From: Paraphaeosphaeria minitans
Lineage: Eukaryota; Ascomycota; Dothideomycetes; Pleosporales; Didymosphaeriaceae
Reading direction: 5' to 3'
Assembly: GCA_015832175.1 (NCBI GenBank)
Contig: WJXW01000004.1
Span: 2,046,001-2,110,000 of the forward strand
Length of the DNA stretch: 64,000 nucleotides
In this document: in pieces, positions 31,034 to 40,208 of the stretch
Numbering within the stretch: the first letter of the stretch is position 1
Layout: each line of letters opens with the position of its first letter
Notes under the pieces: generated by a model
Told to the model about the DNA's origin: nothing
The model's database searches: none
The model's input: the letters and a program-made list of their open reading frames with translations, nothing else
Made by a program: the position numbers and the translations under genes

Positions 31034-32632
31034 AGGGGACGGATGTGATGGTGTTCATCGGTGCGAGGAGACGAGGTGCAGCGCAGTGCCGTGCTGGTAA
31101 ACTGCCCGCAGTGTGTTACCTCGCCGAAGCGAAGGTCTGGAGCTCGTCGTTTGGCGGGACTGTGCGCTGAGGAATAGCTTTAGACATGGCATGTGGTATG
31201 AAAATTATGGATGCATTCAGTGGAGAGGGGGGACATGGCATCGGAGGTTATATCAATATGGCTCTACGAAGGAATTTTACGATGGCGTAGCACACAATAC
31301 AACGAAGGCGCCATGCCCCATGCGCGGATTCGTACCATCTTGTTCCGTTCCGTTCCTGTGATTTTCATTAGGGCCGTGGCACGGTGCGGTGCAGTGCGGT
31401 TCGGCGGGCGGTAGTCTATAGGTACTACCGGGAGCACAGGAACGGCACGCAATCAGACGATGTGAAACTGTGGGCGGTATCCATCATGCCATGCGTCCAG
31501 TCTGCCCAGCGGTCGTCGTGGCGCCGCATACTAGGTGGGTGTTCTCTGGCGTCGTCTATCCGACTTTAATTGCTCGGTTTGGCGTGTGTCGTTGGTATGG
31601 CTGGGCAGAGGCTGGGTTGGGTTGGGGTGGGCTCTCTTGGATTTTCTGGGATGGGGTACCTTGGTATTTAGGTAGTGCGGATGCGGATGTTTACCGACGA
31701 CGAGGAGGAGGATGACGGCGATGATGGGGCGGGTAGGGGTAGGTAGGGGTAGTAGATTGTTTGTGTTGCGGTATTCACTGCTTTTAGTGCACATGACTTA
31801 GATCACTGACCAGACCAGATCGGACCAGACCAGAACAGATCAGACGGGAAATATTGGGGGATAGTTTACATCGCGTTCGATACTCGAGTTCCTATCCCAA
31901 GCTGGGTTGTTGTATGCCCCATACGGACGGTGCTGGATGTGACAATGATACCTATTTATTAGGTACCTCATCCGACGGCCGGCGCGGGATGGAGTGCTCG
32001 GGTTTACGGTGTGCGGTACGGTACGGTACGGTACGGTGGGTAGGCAACGACGACAGGAGGGAATGCGGTGGTTGTGTGACGAGTGCTCCGCGTCCATGGG
32101 TATGTACGGTACCTATCGTATCCCGTGAACACTACTACGGGGACCTGCGGTGGGTGGGTAGGTAGGTATCCTGGATAACGGGGTGTGCGGGATATGTTCG
32201 CCGTTTCGGTTCGCTTGGCTACTTACCTACCTACCTACCTAAGGTACAGATGTGGAATTGTCTGCACAGAGGGGTGGTTGCACGTACACTGACGACAGCG
32301 TGGGGAGGTCGCAGCGGACACGAGAGGTATTAGGATGTACCTACACGTTCCACAGGTAGGAAACCGACCGTCGGGTTCGATCGACATGTACGTCTGGTCC
32401 TACCTTACCTCCCCTCCCCCCCTGGGTGCCGTATCAGGACTCCACTCAGGTAGTTCACTACACACGACACCAGGCATCCACAGCGCGCTCGCCATGTTGT
32501 AAAATCCATACCTACCTACGGACTGGCTGCGGGATTAGCCCTCGCCCTGGAGTAGAGTGGAATGCTGGCTTCGACAACCCCTCGAGCATCAAAGAGCTAG
32601 GTAACCCGGCAGATAAGAAAATAGGTATAGGC
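31034..32632. other. Intergenic with short tandem words, no gene seen
   Basis: 1.6 kb with only chance frames. It contains degenerate GACCAGA repeats at about 31808-31848, a (GGTAC)n run at 32013-32037, and TACC/GGTA arrays at about 32155-32170 and 32221-32245. The leader of the DUF3405 gene is at the right end. Confidence 0.55.
32013..32037. repeat. Short GGTAC tandem repeat
   Basis: Four to five copies of GGTAC in a row, directly readable. Confidence 0.9.
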
Positions 32633-35296
32633 ATGGTCGTGAGACGGCCCGGCAGAGTCGCGCTCCTGCTTTTCGTGGCTGGGTTGGCGTGGTTTGCGGT
32701 GGTGGCGACGAGGAGCTCTTGGGTACGAGCGAGGGCGTATGTGGGTCAGCGCGTGCCGGGGAGGGGGTTTGCGCCCGTGGAGCTGGAGCAGCAGCTGGAG
32801 CGGGGTCGGGTTGGAGGTGAGGATGGTCTTGGGGATGGGGGTTTCGAGGGCGCGGACGCTTCGTTTTGGGGTGGGAGGGGCGTGTCGACGGAGGATATTG
32901 GGGCGAGTGAGGCTTCTGTGTTGCGTACTTGGACGGCTGCGGCGCTGCCGTGGGAGACGGTGGGGAGGGTGGGGAGTAAGCTGGATTACGAGGATGTGAA
33001 TTTGGGAGATGAAAAGAAGTACATGGAGGGGATGCTGGACTGGAATCGGCCGAGTTGGGTGGGGCATTGGCCGCCGTTTGAGGACTACATTGGTCGAGAT
33101 TATGATCCGAATCGGTGGGAGGAGTTCGAGCTGTGAGTGGCATTTCCATCTCATCCTCATCCCATCCCACCCTATCAAATCCCACCCGCCCGTTCGCAAC
33201 TAAAACCAAGAAAGCGACAACCGCTTCTACACCGCCGGCCACCACCGCCTCAGCCCCAAAACCGCCTCGAATCCCACACCCTACCTCCCCCTCCCCGCCT
33301 ACAACACCCCCTCCTGGACGTCCTCCTGGCACGGCACACACACCCCCTGCACCGGCCCCCGCGGGCTCCCCCTGAACATCAGCGTACACGACCACATCCA
33401 CGCATACACCAACATCCCAGCCTCCTTCCCCAAAGTCTTTGCCGGCGGCTACGACGTCGTCGGGCTCGACGGCTCCGCATGCTTCGACAGGTACTCGCGC
33501 TACGGCGCGTACGGCTTCGGCAGCAGAGACGCCAACGTGCTGCATTGGGAGGCGCCGCCGCCGCCGCCCGTGGCCTGGGCCGACGTCGACTGGGGCAGGC
33601 TCCAGGACGAGTGTGTGGCTGGGAACGCGGGGCGGTATGCGCCCGGGGCGCAGGCCGTGACGGTGAAGAGTAGGAGTGGCGTGCTGCCCGACGATGCGGC
33701 GGTTGAGGCGGCCTTTTCCGTGTCGTCCGGTGTCGCTGGGCCGGGCGCGCGGTCGTCGGCTCAGGGGCGCAAGTACCACGCTCGGACGGCGGTGCTGATT
33801 CGCGCGTGGACGGGGTATGTGTTTGAGGAGGACGATGTCCTTGCCGTTCGGGCGATGGTGTCGGAGTTGAGTCTGGCGTCTGGGGGCGAGTACGAGGTTT
33901 TTGTGTTGCTGCATGTGAAGGATGGGGAGGTGGATGTGTTTGGGAATCGGACGCTGTATGAGGAGGTGGTGAGGGAGAATGTGCCGAGGGAGTTGAGGGG
34001 GTTGGCGGTGCTGTGGAGTGAAAGCGTGCTGAGGGAGTGGTATCCTGAGGTGGGGGATTGGCAGGTGTATTGGCATCAAGTGAGTTGTCCTGCGGCTTTT
34101 GTGGTGTTGCAGTGGTTGGACTCGAGACCTTGCAGTTGAACCTGAGATGCCTAGACATCAACATCAGCGAAGACAAGCAACGTCACCACCTCACTCCTCG
34201 CAATCGGATCTGCTGACTTCCTTCCCAGTTCATGTGCCTCCAATGGTTCTCCCTCACCCACCCCCACTTCGACTACATCTGGAACTGGGAAACCGACGCC
34301 CGCTACACCGGCCACCACCACCACTTCCTTTCCACCCTCACTTCCTTCGCCGCCGCCCAACCCCGCAAGCTCCTCTGGGAACGCAACAAACGCTTCTACC
34401 TCCCCTCCGTCCACGGGTCCTACGCCTCCTTCGTCAAAGACACCCACGCCGCCGTCCTGAACGCCTCGTCCCACGCCCTCCTCCTCCCGCCCGTCTGGGG
34501 CCCCCGTCCCTGGCCGCACTCCGTGCCCCCCCAGGAGCCGCTCGGTCCCGCCCCACCGACATCGTTCGAGGAAGATGCATTCGAATGGGGTGTCGGGGAA
34601 GCAGCCGATCTGATAACCCTGCTCCCGCTCTGGGACCCGCGCAACACATCGTGGTCCTACCGCCACAAAATCTGGAACTACGCGCCCTCGCCCCAGCCCA
34701 CCTTCAGCGGCGACGACGCCACCGCGTCTCCGCTCCCCCACGCCCACGCCGCCTTCGCGCACCTGGACCGCCGCGTCTCCATCAGCACCGTCGCGCGCCT
34801 TTCCAAGACCCTGCTGCACGCCATGCACACCGAGAACCGCGCGGGCCGCGCCATGCAGGCTGAGATGTGGCCTGGCACCGTTGCTCTGCAGCACGGCCTC
34901 AAGGCCGTGTACGCGCCGCATCCCGTGTTTGCGGACCGGGTCTGGCCGGCGCCCTACGCGGCGGCTGTGTTCGATGCCGCCGCGCACGTGCATCCTAGCA
35001 CGGGAGGCGCGGTGGAGAGGGTGCAGGGAGCGTGGACCGAGGAAGGGGATAGTCCGTACAACCACGACCGGGAGGCGCAGTTTGGCGGGTGGAGTTGGTA
35101 CTTTTCGACCAAGTTCCCGAGGTGTCTGTACAGGCGGTGGCTTGGGTGGGGGGCTGTGAGGGAGGAGTGGGGTGAGGGGGAGAAGGTGGAGGGAGGGAAG
35201 GGGGCGGATGGGGAGAGGGGGGAGAGGAGGATGTGTATGCCTGCTATGCTGTTGCATCCGGTGAAGGGGATGGCGGAGGAGAAGATTAGGGTTTGA
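32633..35296 (+). CDS. DUF3405 type II membrane protein, three exons
   Basis: Exons 32633-33132, 33215-34079 and 34229-35296 give 810 aa. Introns are 82 and 149 nt, both GT-AG with GTGAGT donors. The ATG at 32633 is chosen because it is followed at once by basic residues and a signal-anchor (RPGRVALLLFVAGLAWFAVV). Upstream in-frame codons have no such character. The lumenal body shows the DUF3405 hallmarks KYHARTAVLIRAWTGYVFEE, DVFGNRTLYEE, CLQWFSLTHPHFDYIWNWE and a WE-T-D-A-R acidic motif that resembles a glycosyltransferase DxD region. Families with this arrangement are usually Golgi or ER proteins. An enzymatic role as a glycosyltransferase is inference only. The C-terminus is Gly/Glu-rich. 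Confidence 0.9.
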
Positions 35297-35793
35297 GAGG
35301 GGACATGCGGGTGGATGGGATGACGGTGTAAGTGAATTGCGAGGAGTCTTTAGATGAGGTTCGCTTGAATGTATCTTCCCCTCGAGCTTCGAGAAGAGTC
35401 GACAATGCTTCGGAAGCCGCATGCCATATCATCGGCAGCCCGGTCGTCACATGCGTCGCAACGAACTTGAACTGGCTCGCGGAATTGCACTTGGAGGGCG
35501 TCACCTCGCCGGGATTGGCGTTGAGAAACACATTCCCGGGGAGGTACGGGGTGCCGGTGTTGATGGTCGTAGGAGTAAGGTTGAGCGCGGGATGTGCATA
35601 GATTTTGCTGTGTATCGGAACAGTTGATACGTTTTTGAAGTCAAGAGAATGTGCTCGTGCCAAGGAGGGAACCGTGGTTCGATGTCAAGACACGCCAGCA
35701 TACGCCAGCATGTCCGCCCAGACTATGGACTATACTCGGCACCGTCAAAGCAGCTCGAACGTGATGGAAAAGATTCGCGGAAGCTGAGTTTCC
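35297..35793. other. Intergenic, no gene supported
   Basis: About 500 bp between the tail-to-tail DUF3405 and binding-protein genes. A minus-strand frame (about 35663-35286, 125 aa) is open but lacks an identifiable family and overlaps plus-strand frames, so I leave it uncalled. Confidence 0.45.
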
Positions 35794-36789
35794 CTATCTC
35801 TGTAGCCCAATCATGGCCTGCTCGTTCGCTGCATCGCCGAGCACGCCCGCCTTCTGAAGTATGCGCACCGTCTTGTGCACAACGGCCTCGTCCACACCCC
35901 TCACTTCCTGCGGGAATCGCACTGTCTTCAGCCATTCCCGTGCATCCTCTGCCGAGTAATCCAGCTTGGTGCTTATGTAGGCAACAGCCTCCTCCGGGTT
36001 GTCGTTGAAGTGCTTCACGCCTTTGTTGATCTTCTGCAGCGCATCGTCCAGCTCTTCCTTGAGCGCAGGATGCGAAGGCTGCTCGCCTTGCGACCAGTTT
36101 CTGGGGTTCACGAGATGGTTCTTCGCGACGATCTTCCAAGATGACCACGGAGTGTAGATGTCGCCGATGCGCTTGATCTCGCCGCTGTCGTAGTACCGCT
36201 TCGAAGTGAAGTGCTCCCACATGAAGAAGTCAGCCGTCCCGCTGTTGACGGCCTCGCGCAGGTTCAGGAACGTGTTGAGCGGCTCGACGGGAAACGGCGG
36301 GCCCGAAGCTTGCGGGTCGAGCCAGCCCTGCTGGTCGGCCAGCACGAAGCTCATGACATAGCTTCCGCTGCCGATCCTCGACACGCCTACTCTCTTGCCC
36401 TTGAGGTCGTCGACGCTGCGTAGGTCGTCGCGCTTTGCGCCGGTGGATATGGCCCAGCAGAGCGGGGTCTCGACGTATGTGCCGACAAGCCTGAATCCGG
36501 CATCTTGCTTTGCCTCGTGTGCTTTGCCCAGCGCCGCGACCCAGCCCTCGCTGAGTCCGACGCCCACGTCTATCTCGTCGGCCTGGAGCGCCGCGACCAT
36601 GTGCCCCGTGCCCGAGGGGAACGGGAGGAGCCGCGCATCGAGGCCGTAGTGCTTCTTTGCGAACTCGAGCGGCGTGGAGAAGTGCTCGGGGACGAAGCCT
36701 ATCCGCAGCGGCGCCATGGCTGGATTGCGTGTAGAGAAAGTTCGGACCTGCCTGGTTGAGAGCGCAACGCTTCGCAGGCGGGCGAGCAT
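35794..36789 (-). CDS. Periplasmic-binding-fold protein, mitochondrial presequence (Ca3427/THI5-like)
   Basis: 331 aa from the ATG at 36787-36789; the frame continues upstream but without an ATG. An Arg/Ser-rich presequence (MLARLRSVALSTRQVRTFST) predicts a mitochondrial location. The body has the type II periplasmic-binding fold seen in NMT1/THI5-like and ABC substrate-binding proteins: PLRIGFVPEHFSTPLEFAKK, LPFPSGTGHMVAALQADEID, DLKGKRVGVSRIGSGSYVMS and DFFMWEHFTSKRYYDSGEI. It resembles Candida albicans Ca3427, a structurally known member without an assigned role. The thiamine-precursor synthase Cys/His motif of true THI5 is not evident, so I do not call it a HMP-P synthase. Four 14-bp-spaced copies of an element lie directly upstream. 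Confidence 0.82.
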   Translation of the reverse strand: MLARLRSVALSTRQVRTFSTRNPAMAPLRIGFVPEHFSTPLEFAKKHYGLDARLLPFPSGTGHMVAALQADEIDVGVGLSEGWVAALGKAHEAKQDAGFRLVGTYVETPLCWAISTGAKRDDLRSVDDLKGKRVGVSRIGSGSYVMSFVLADQQGWLDPQASGPPFPVEPLNTFLNLREAVNSGTADFFMWEHFTSKRYYDSGEIKRIGDIYTPWSSWKIVAKNHLVNPRNWSQGEQPSHPALKEELDDALQKINKGVKHFNDNPEEAVAYISTKLDYSAEDAREWLKTVRFPQEVRGVDEAVVHKTVRILQKAGVLGDAANEQAMIGLQR

Positions 36790-36844
36790 CGCTGGTGTCT
36801 GCGTGGTGTAGGTAACAGGGTGGGTGAACAGCGGGAGCGGCCCT

Positions 36845-36896
36845 GGCACGTCAATCCTGGCACGTCAATTCTGGCACGTCAATCCAGGCACGTCAA
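36845..36896. promoter_or_regulatory. Four phased TTGACGTGCC elements
   Basis: GGCACGTCAA (TTGACGTGCC on the gene's strand) starts at 36845, 36859, 36873 and 36887, i.e. exactly every 14 bp, 55 to 108 bp upstream of the binding-protein ATG. TGACGTG is a typical bZIP/CRE-like core. Function as an operator is inference. Confidence 0.6.
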
Positions 36897-37244
36897 GTCA
36901 CCAGAGAGGTAGACACCTGGTTGCGGCAGTCTCATATACAAACAAGGACGCTGAGCTGGGTGCAGTAGCCGGTGAATGTAATGTGTCGTACCTGGTGTCC
37001 AAGCCTGCTAAGATAAGCTTCCCGCATTTCGTTATCGCGCGCTAAACCAGCCACGGCTGTGGCACCCTCCCAGCGTGGAAAGTTTGCTGGGACAGTCACC
37101 TTTCGTCTCAGCTTCAAATCATACCTACTCATACAGATCATAGTCTTGACCATTATCTGCCACAATCATACATTCCGGGGGCCTCCCGCCGTTTCCACCA
37201 TTGTCCATCGAGTTTGATATCCCTCCCTCTTGGACCGCAGTGCA
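36897..37244. other. Divergent promoter spacer
   Basis: Lies between the binding-protein gene (-) and the flavin monooxygenase (+). Apart from the 14-bp elements at its left edge I see no motif I can name. Confidence 0.5.
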
Positions 37245-38805
37245 ATGGGCTCGATAGCTTCAGAACTGCCATCTATAAGGGCACGCACTATTGCCATTGT
37301 AGGAGCAGGTCCTTCAGGCTTGGTAGCGGCGAAGTGCATATTACGTTGCCCTTGTCCTAGAGTATACTGAAAGAAGCAGATATCTTCGAGCGGAACGGGC
37401 GTTTGACAAGATTGTCCTTTTCGAACAGCGAAGTAGCAGTGGCGGAATATGGCACTACACTGGTCACTACACTGGTCATCAGAGAGACGAAGGCCTCTTT
37501 ACTGTACCTCAGACCAACCCCTTTGGGAAGAACCAGGATCCAACTTGGCGCGAACGGCCCAGACCGGCAGATGGGAGAGCAGACGGCGCAGACAGAGAAC
37601 CAAGTTTCTTGTCGCCCATCTACGATAGACTGGAGACTAATATCCCGCGCGGCCTGATGGGCTTCCAGGACCTGAATTGGCCACAAGACAGCCAACTCTT
37701 CCCTAAACATGAAACCGTCCTCGAGTATATTCAGGACTACGGCAGAGACGTGCAAGATTTCATACGGTACGAAACGCAAGTCACCAATGTCGAGCCTACA
37801 GATGAACAAAATATGCGCTGGAAAGTGCAAACACGCAATATCCGTTCCGACGTACAGCAAGATGAAGAATACGACGCCGTCATCGTGGCTAACGGGCACT
37901 TCATCGTGCCTTACCTACCAGATATACCAGACATCAAAGCATGGGATGCCAAGTACCCTGGCGCCATATCTCATGCAAAATACTACCGCAACCCAGCCGA
38001 CTTCAAGGACAAGAAGGTCCTGATCGTTGGCAACTCCGCCTCCGGCACCGACATCTCCACCCAAATCGCGCAATACTCGCAGCTCCCCCTCCTCTGGTCC
38101 AGCAAATCACCCTCCATGTTCAACGTGCGCACCTCCCCCACCAAACACGAACGCCCCCCAATCTCCAAATTCCTTCTCTCCAGCCGCGGTGTAGAGTTCG
38201 AAGACGGGTCCTCGGAACACGACATCGACGCCATCGTCTTCGCAACAGGCTACTTCTACTCGCTGCCTTTTCTGGCCAACCTCGAACCAAAGCTCATTAC
38301 AGACGGCTCCCACGTCAATCGCACCTACCACCACCTTTTCTACGCGCCGCGCCCGACCCTCTCTTTCCTCGCACTCCCCCAACGCGTTATCCCCTTCCCC
38401 GTCGCAGAAGCCCAGTCTGCCGTCCTCGCGCGCGTCTACTCTGGCCGTCTCGCCCTCCCTTCGCTACCATCCATGCAAGCGTGGGAAGACGCTACGGAGC
38501 GTGAGATGGGCAACGGGCGCAACTTCCACCTCCTGTCGTTCCCGAAAGATGGGAACTACATCAACATGCTGGCGGACTGGGCGCTAAGCGCGGAGACGAG
38601 GGACGGGCTGGAGAATGAGGGGATAGGGAAGAAGCCGCCTGTGTGGGGTGAGTGGGAGTTCTGGTGCAGGGAGCATTTCCCCTCGATCCGGGCAGCCTTC
38701 GGTGCGCTGGGTGAGAAGAGATTCCGGGTGCGCACGCTGGAGGAGGTGGGATTTAGCTACGAGGCGCCAGTCAAGCAGAAAGCGCAGGAAGAGATGTTGC
38801 TATAG
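37245..38805 (+). CDS. Flavin-containing monooxygenase, two exons
   Basis: Exons 37245-37333 and 37380-38805 (46-nt GT-AG intron) give 504 aa. The FAD dinucleotide-binding motif is IVGAGPSG near residue 19. Next come KIVLFEQRSSSGGIW, then the FMO/BVMO-like signature PGAISHAKYYR, the NADPH-binding motif VLIVGNSASGTDIS and the ATG-type motif FATGYFYSLPF. Such enzymes oxygenate N or S atoms, or ketones, of small molecules, using FAD and NADPH in the cytosol. The substrate is unknown. A 12-nt tandem duplication (37453-37476) produces HYTGHYTG next to the FAD region. It is 1.4 kb from the A-T-C synthetase, which makes a tailoring role plausible (inference). Confidence 0.92.
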
Positions 38806-38867
38806 AGAAACCCAGCGAGCACTCATACCGCCACCTAAACGTTCGCATCTCCCGCACCCCATCCTGC

Positions 38868-39449
38868 TCACTCCTCCAGCTCGTCTTCCCAACCGCACTC
38901 CCCAATCCCATCACCCCTCCCCACCCCCTCCCCACCCCCTTCTACCACCCTCCTCTCCTCCACCAACGCAAAGTCACCCCCCTCCCCCCGCCCCTCAATC
39001 CACCTCAACCCCGCCCGAAAATACCCCTCCAGCCCCAAAATCTCCTCCTCATGCCACCGCACCACCCTCACCATGGCATCAAGCGTCCTCCGCGTCGCCC
39101 CCACACCCAGCACAACCACCTCCACGCCCTCCTCCACCCCGGGATCCCCCTCAAACACGACCCCTGCCGCCCGCAGCATCCCGACCGGGTCCTCGGCCCG
39201 GAACAGCGGCGCGTAAAAAGCTGCGTAGCGCTGCATGCTGGCGAGGGCGGCGCCCGCGACGGCGAGGGCTTCGATGCATGTCGCTTCGCAGGCGGCGAGG
39301 GTGTTGGGGGTGGATAGGGCGGTGGCTAGGGTTTGGAGGTGGGTAATGGCTGCTTCGAGGGTTGTGCGGAGGGTGCGGTTTGCGGTGAAGAGGGGGGTGA
39401 GGGTGGAGAGGGTGGGGGAGAAGGGGGCTTGGTCTTCGCGGGAGCACAT
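38868..39449 (-). CDS. Hypothetical 193-aa helical protein
   Basis: Intact frame ending 62 bp from the stop of the convergent monooxygenase gene. I recognise no family. The protein looks mostly alpha-helical (for example LRTTLEAAITHLQTLATALS and ALASMQRYAAFYAPLFRAED), with a central IVVLGVGATRR-like Val-rich strand (VVVLGVGATRRTLDAMV) and an acidic Gly/Glu-rich tail. There is no signal peptide. GC content and length are similar to neighbouring genes. Good open frame, balanced composition in the N-terminal 140 residues, and a position between two metabolic genes support it. The lack of any family keeps confidence moderate. Confidence 0.5.
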   Translation of the reverse strand: MCSREDQAPFSPTLSTLTPLFTANRTLRTTLEAAITHLQTLATALSTPNTLAACEATCIEALAVAGAALASMQRYAAFYAPLFRAEDPVGMLRAAGVVFEGDPGVEEGVEVVVLGVGATRRTLDAMVRVVRWHEEEILGLEGYFRAGLRWIEGRGEGGDFALVEERRVVEGGGEGVGRGDGIGECGWEDELEE

Positions 39450-40208
39450 GTTCTGGTGGGGGGCTGGTGTGGGTTGGTTTGGTGTTTAGTGTGCAGTGTT
39501 CTGTGGGAAGGGTTGTTAATGGTGGGGTTGGGCTGGGCTGGGCTTGGGCTTTTGTATGGTTGAGGGGTGGGAATGGGGATGGTGGTGATGGGTAGGGTTG
39601 AGAGGAGTGGTGAGGGAGGTCAATGACTTCCATGTGCGAGGAGCGGGTTCACAGCCTTGGGGAGCACCAGTGATGGTGGGACGGGTGATCGCGAGCATCC
39701 ATATTTGCGCCCTCAATTCCAGGGAACTATCACGTAGGCCTATATCTGGCATTCCTTCTCTGCTATCTTTCCTCTTTGTTCCGCGCTCACGTCACTCGTA
39801 CGAGGTAGTGTAATGTTGCAGGATACTAGGGGGCTTCAACGTTACGCACGAAAGCTACATACAAGCGAGGGTGTAAAGTGAATCCGTCGTACGTAGAGAA
39901 ATAATCTAACAGTCATGTAGGTATTCATCGAATATTGTACGAATGAACCGCTACCGCAGCGCCATGTAAAGTAAAATGGTCTATCAAACAATTTGTCCCT
40001 TAACATTAGCTCTCAGCCTTAAGCTCTAGATGCAGGCTGTCAAACAAGTGTGCTCTCAAACAGCTTGCTCTCAATGGGCAGCTTCTCATAGCAAGCTCTC
40101 GTTAGTCTTCGCTTTAACCTTTAACGTCTCGACCTTGGTTTCTCAACCTTTGACGCTTCGACCTTGTACCCATCCGTCTTCGGCTCCCCGGTCTTTACTT
40201 CCTCAACC
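39450..40208. other. Intergenic, locally AT-rich, no gene seen
   Basis: Upstream of the hypothetical gene and downstream of the synthetase. The stretch 39810-40030 is AT-richer than its surroundings. From about 40030 there are several CTCTCAAACA/CAAGCTCT-like words. No frame supported. Confidence 0.5.

Noticed and set aside
32589..34079. 496-aa minus-strand frame opposite the DUF3405 gene
   Set aside because: Pro/Arg/His-rich antisense of real exons. The plus-strand model has family motifs and clean introns.
35286..35663. 125-aa minus-strand frame between the DUF3405 and binding-protein genes
   Set aside because: Balanced composition made me look twice, but no family, no clear promoter space and competing plus-strand frames.
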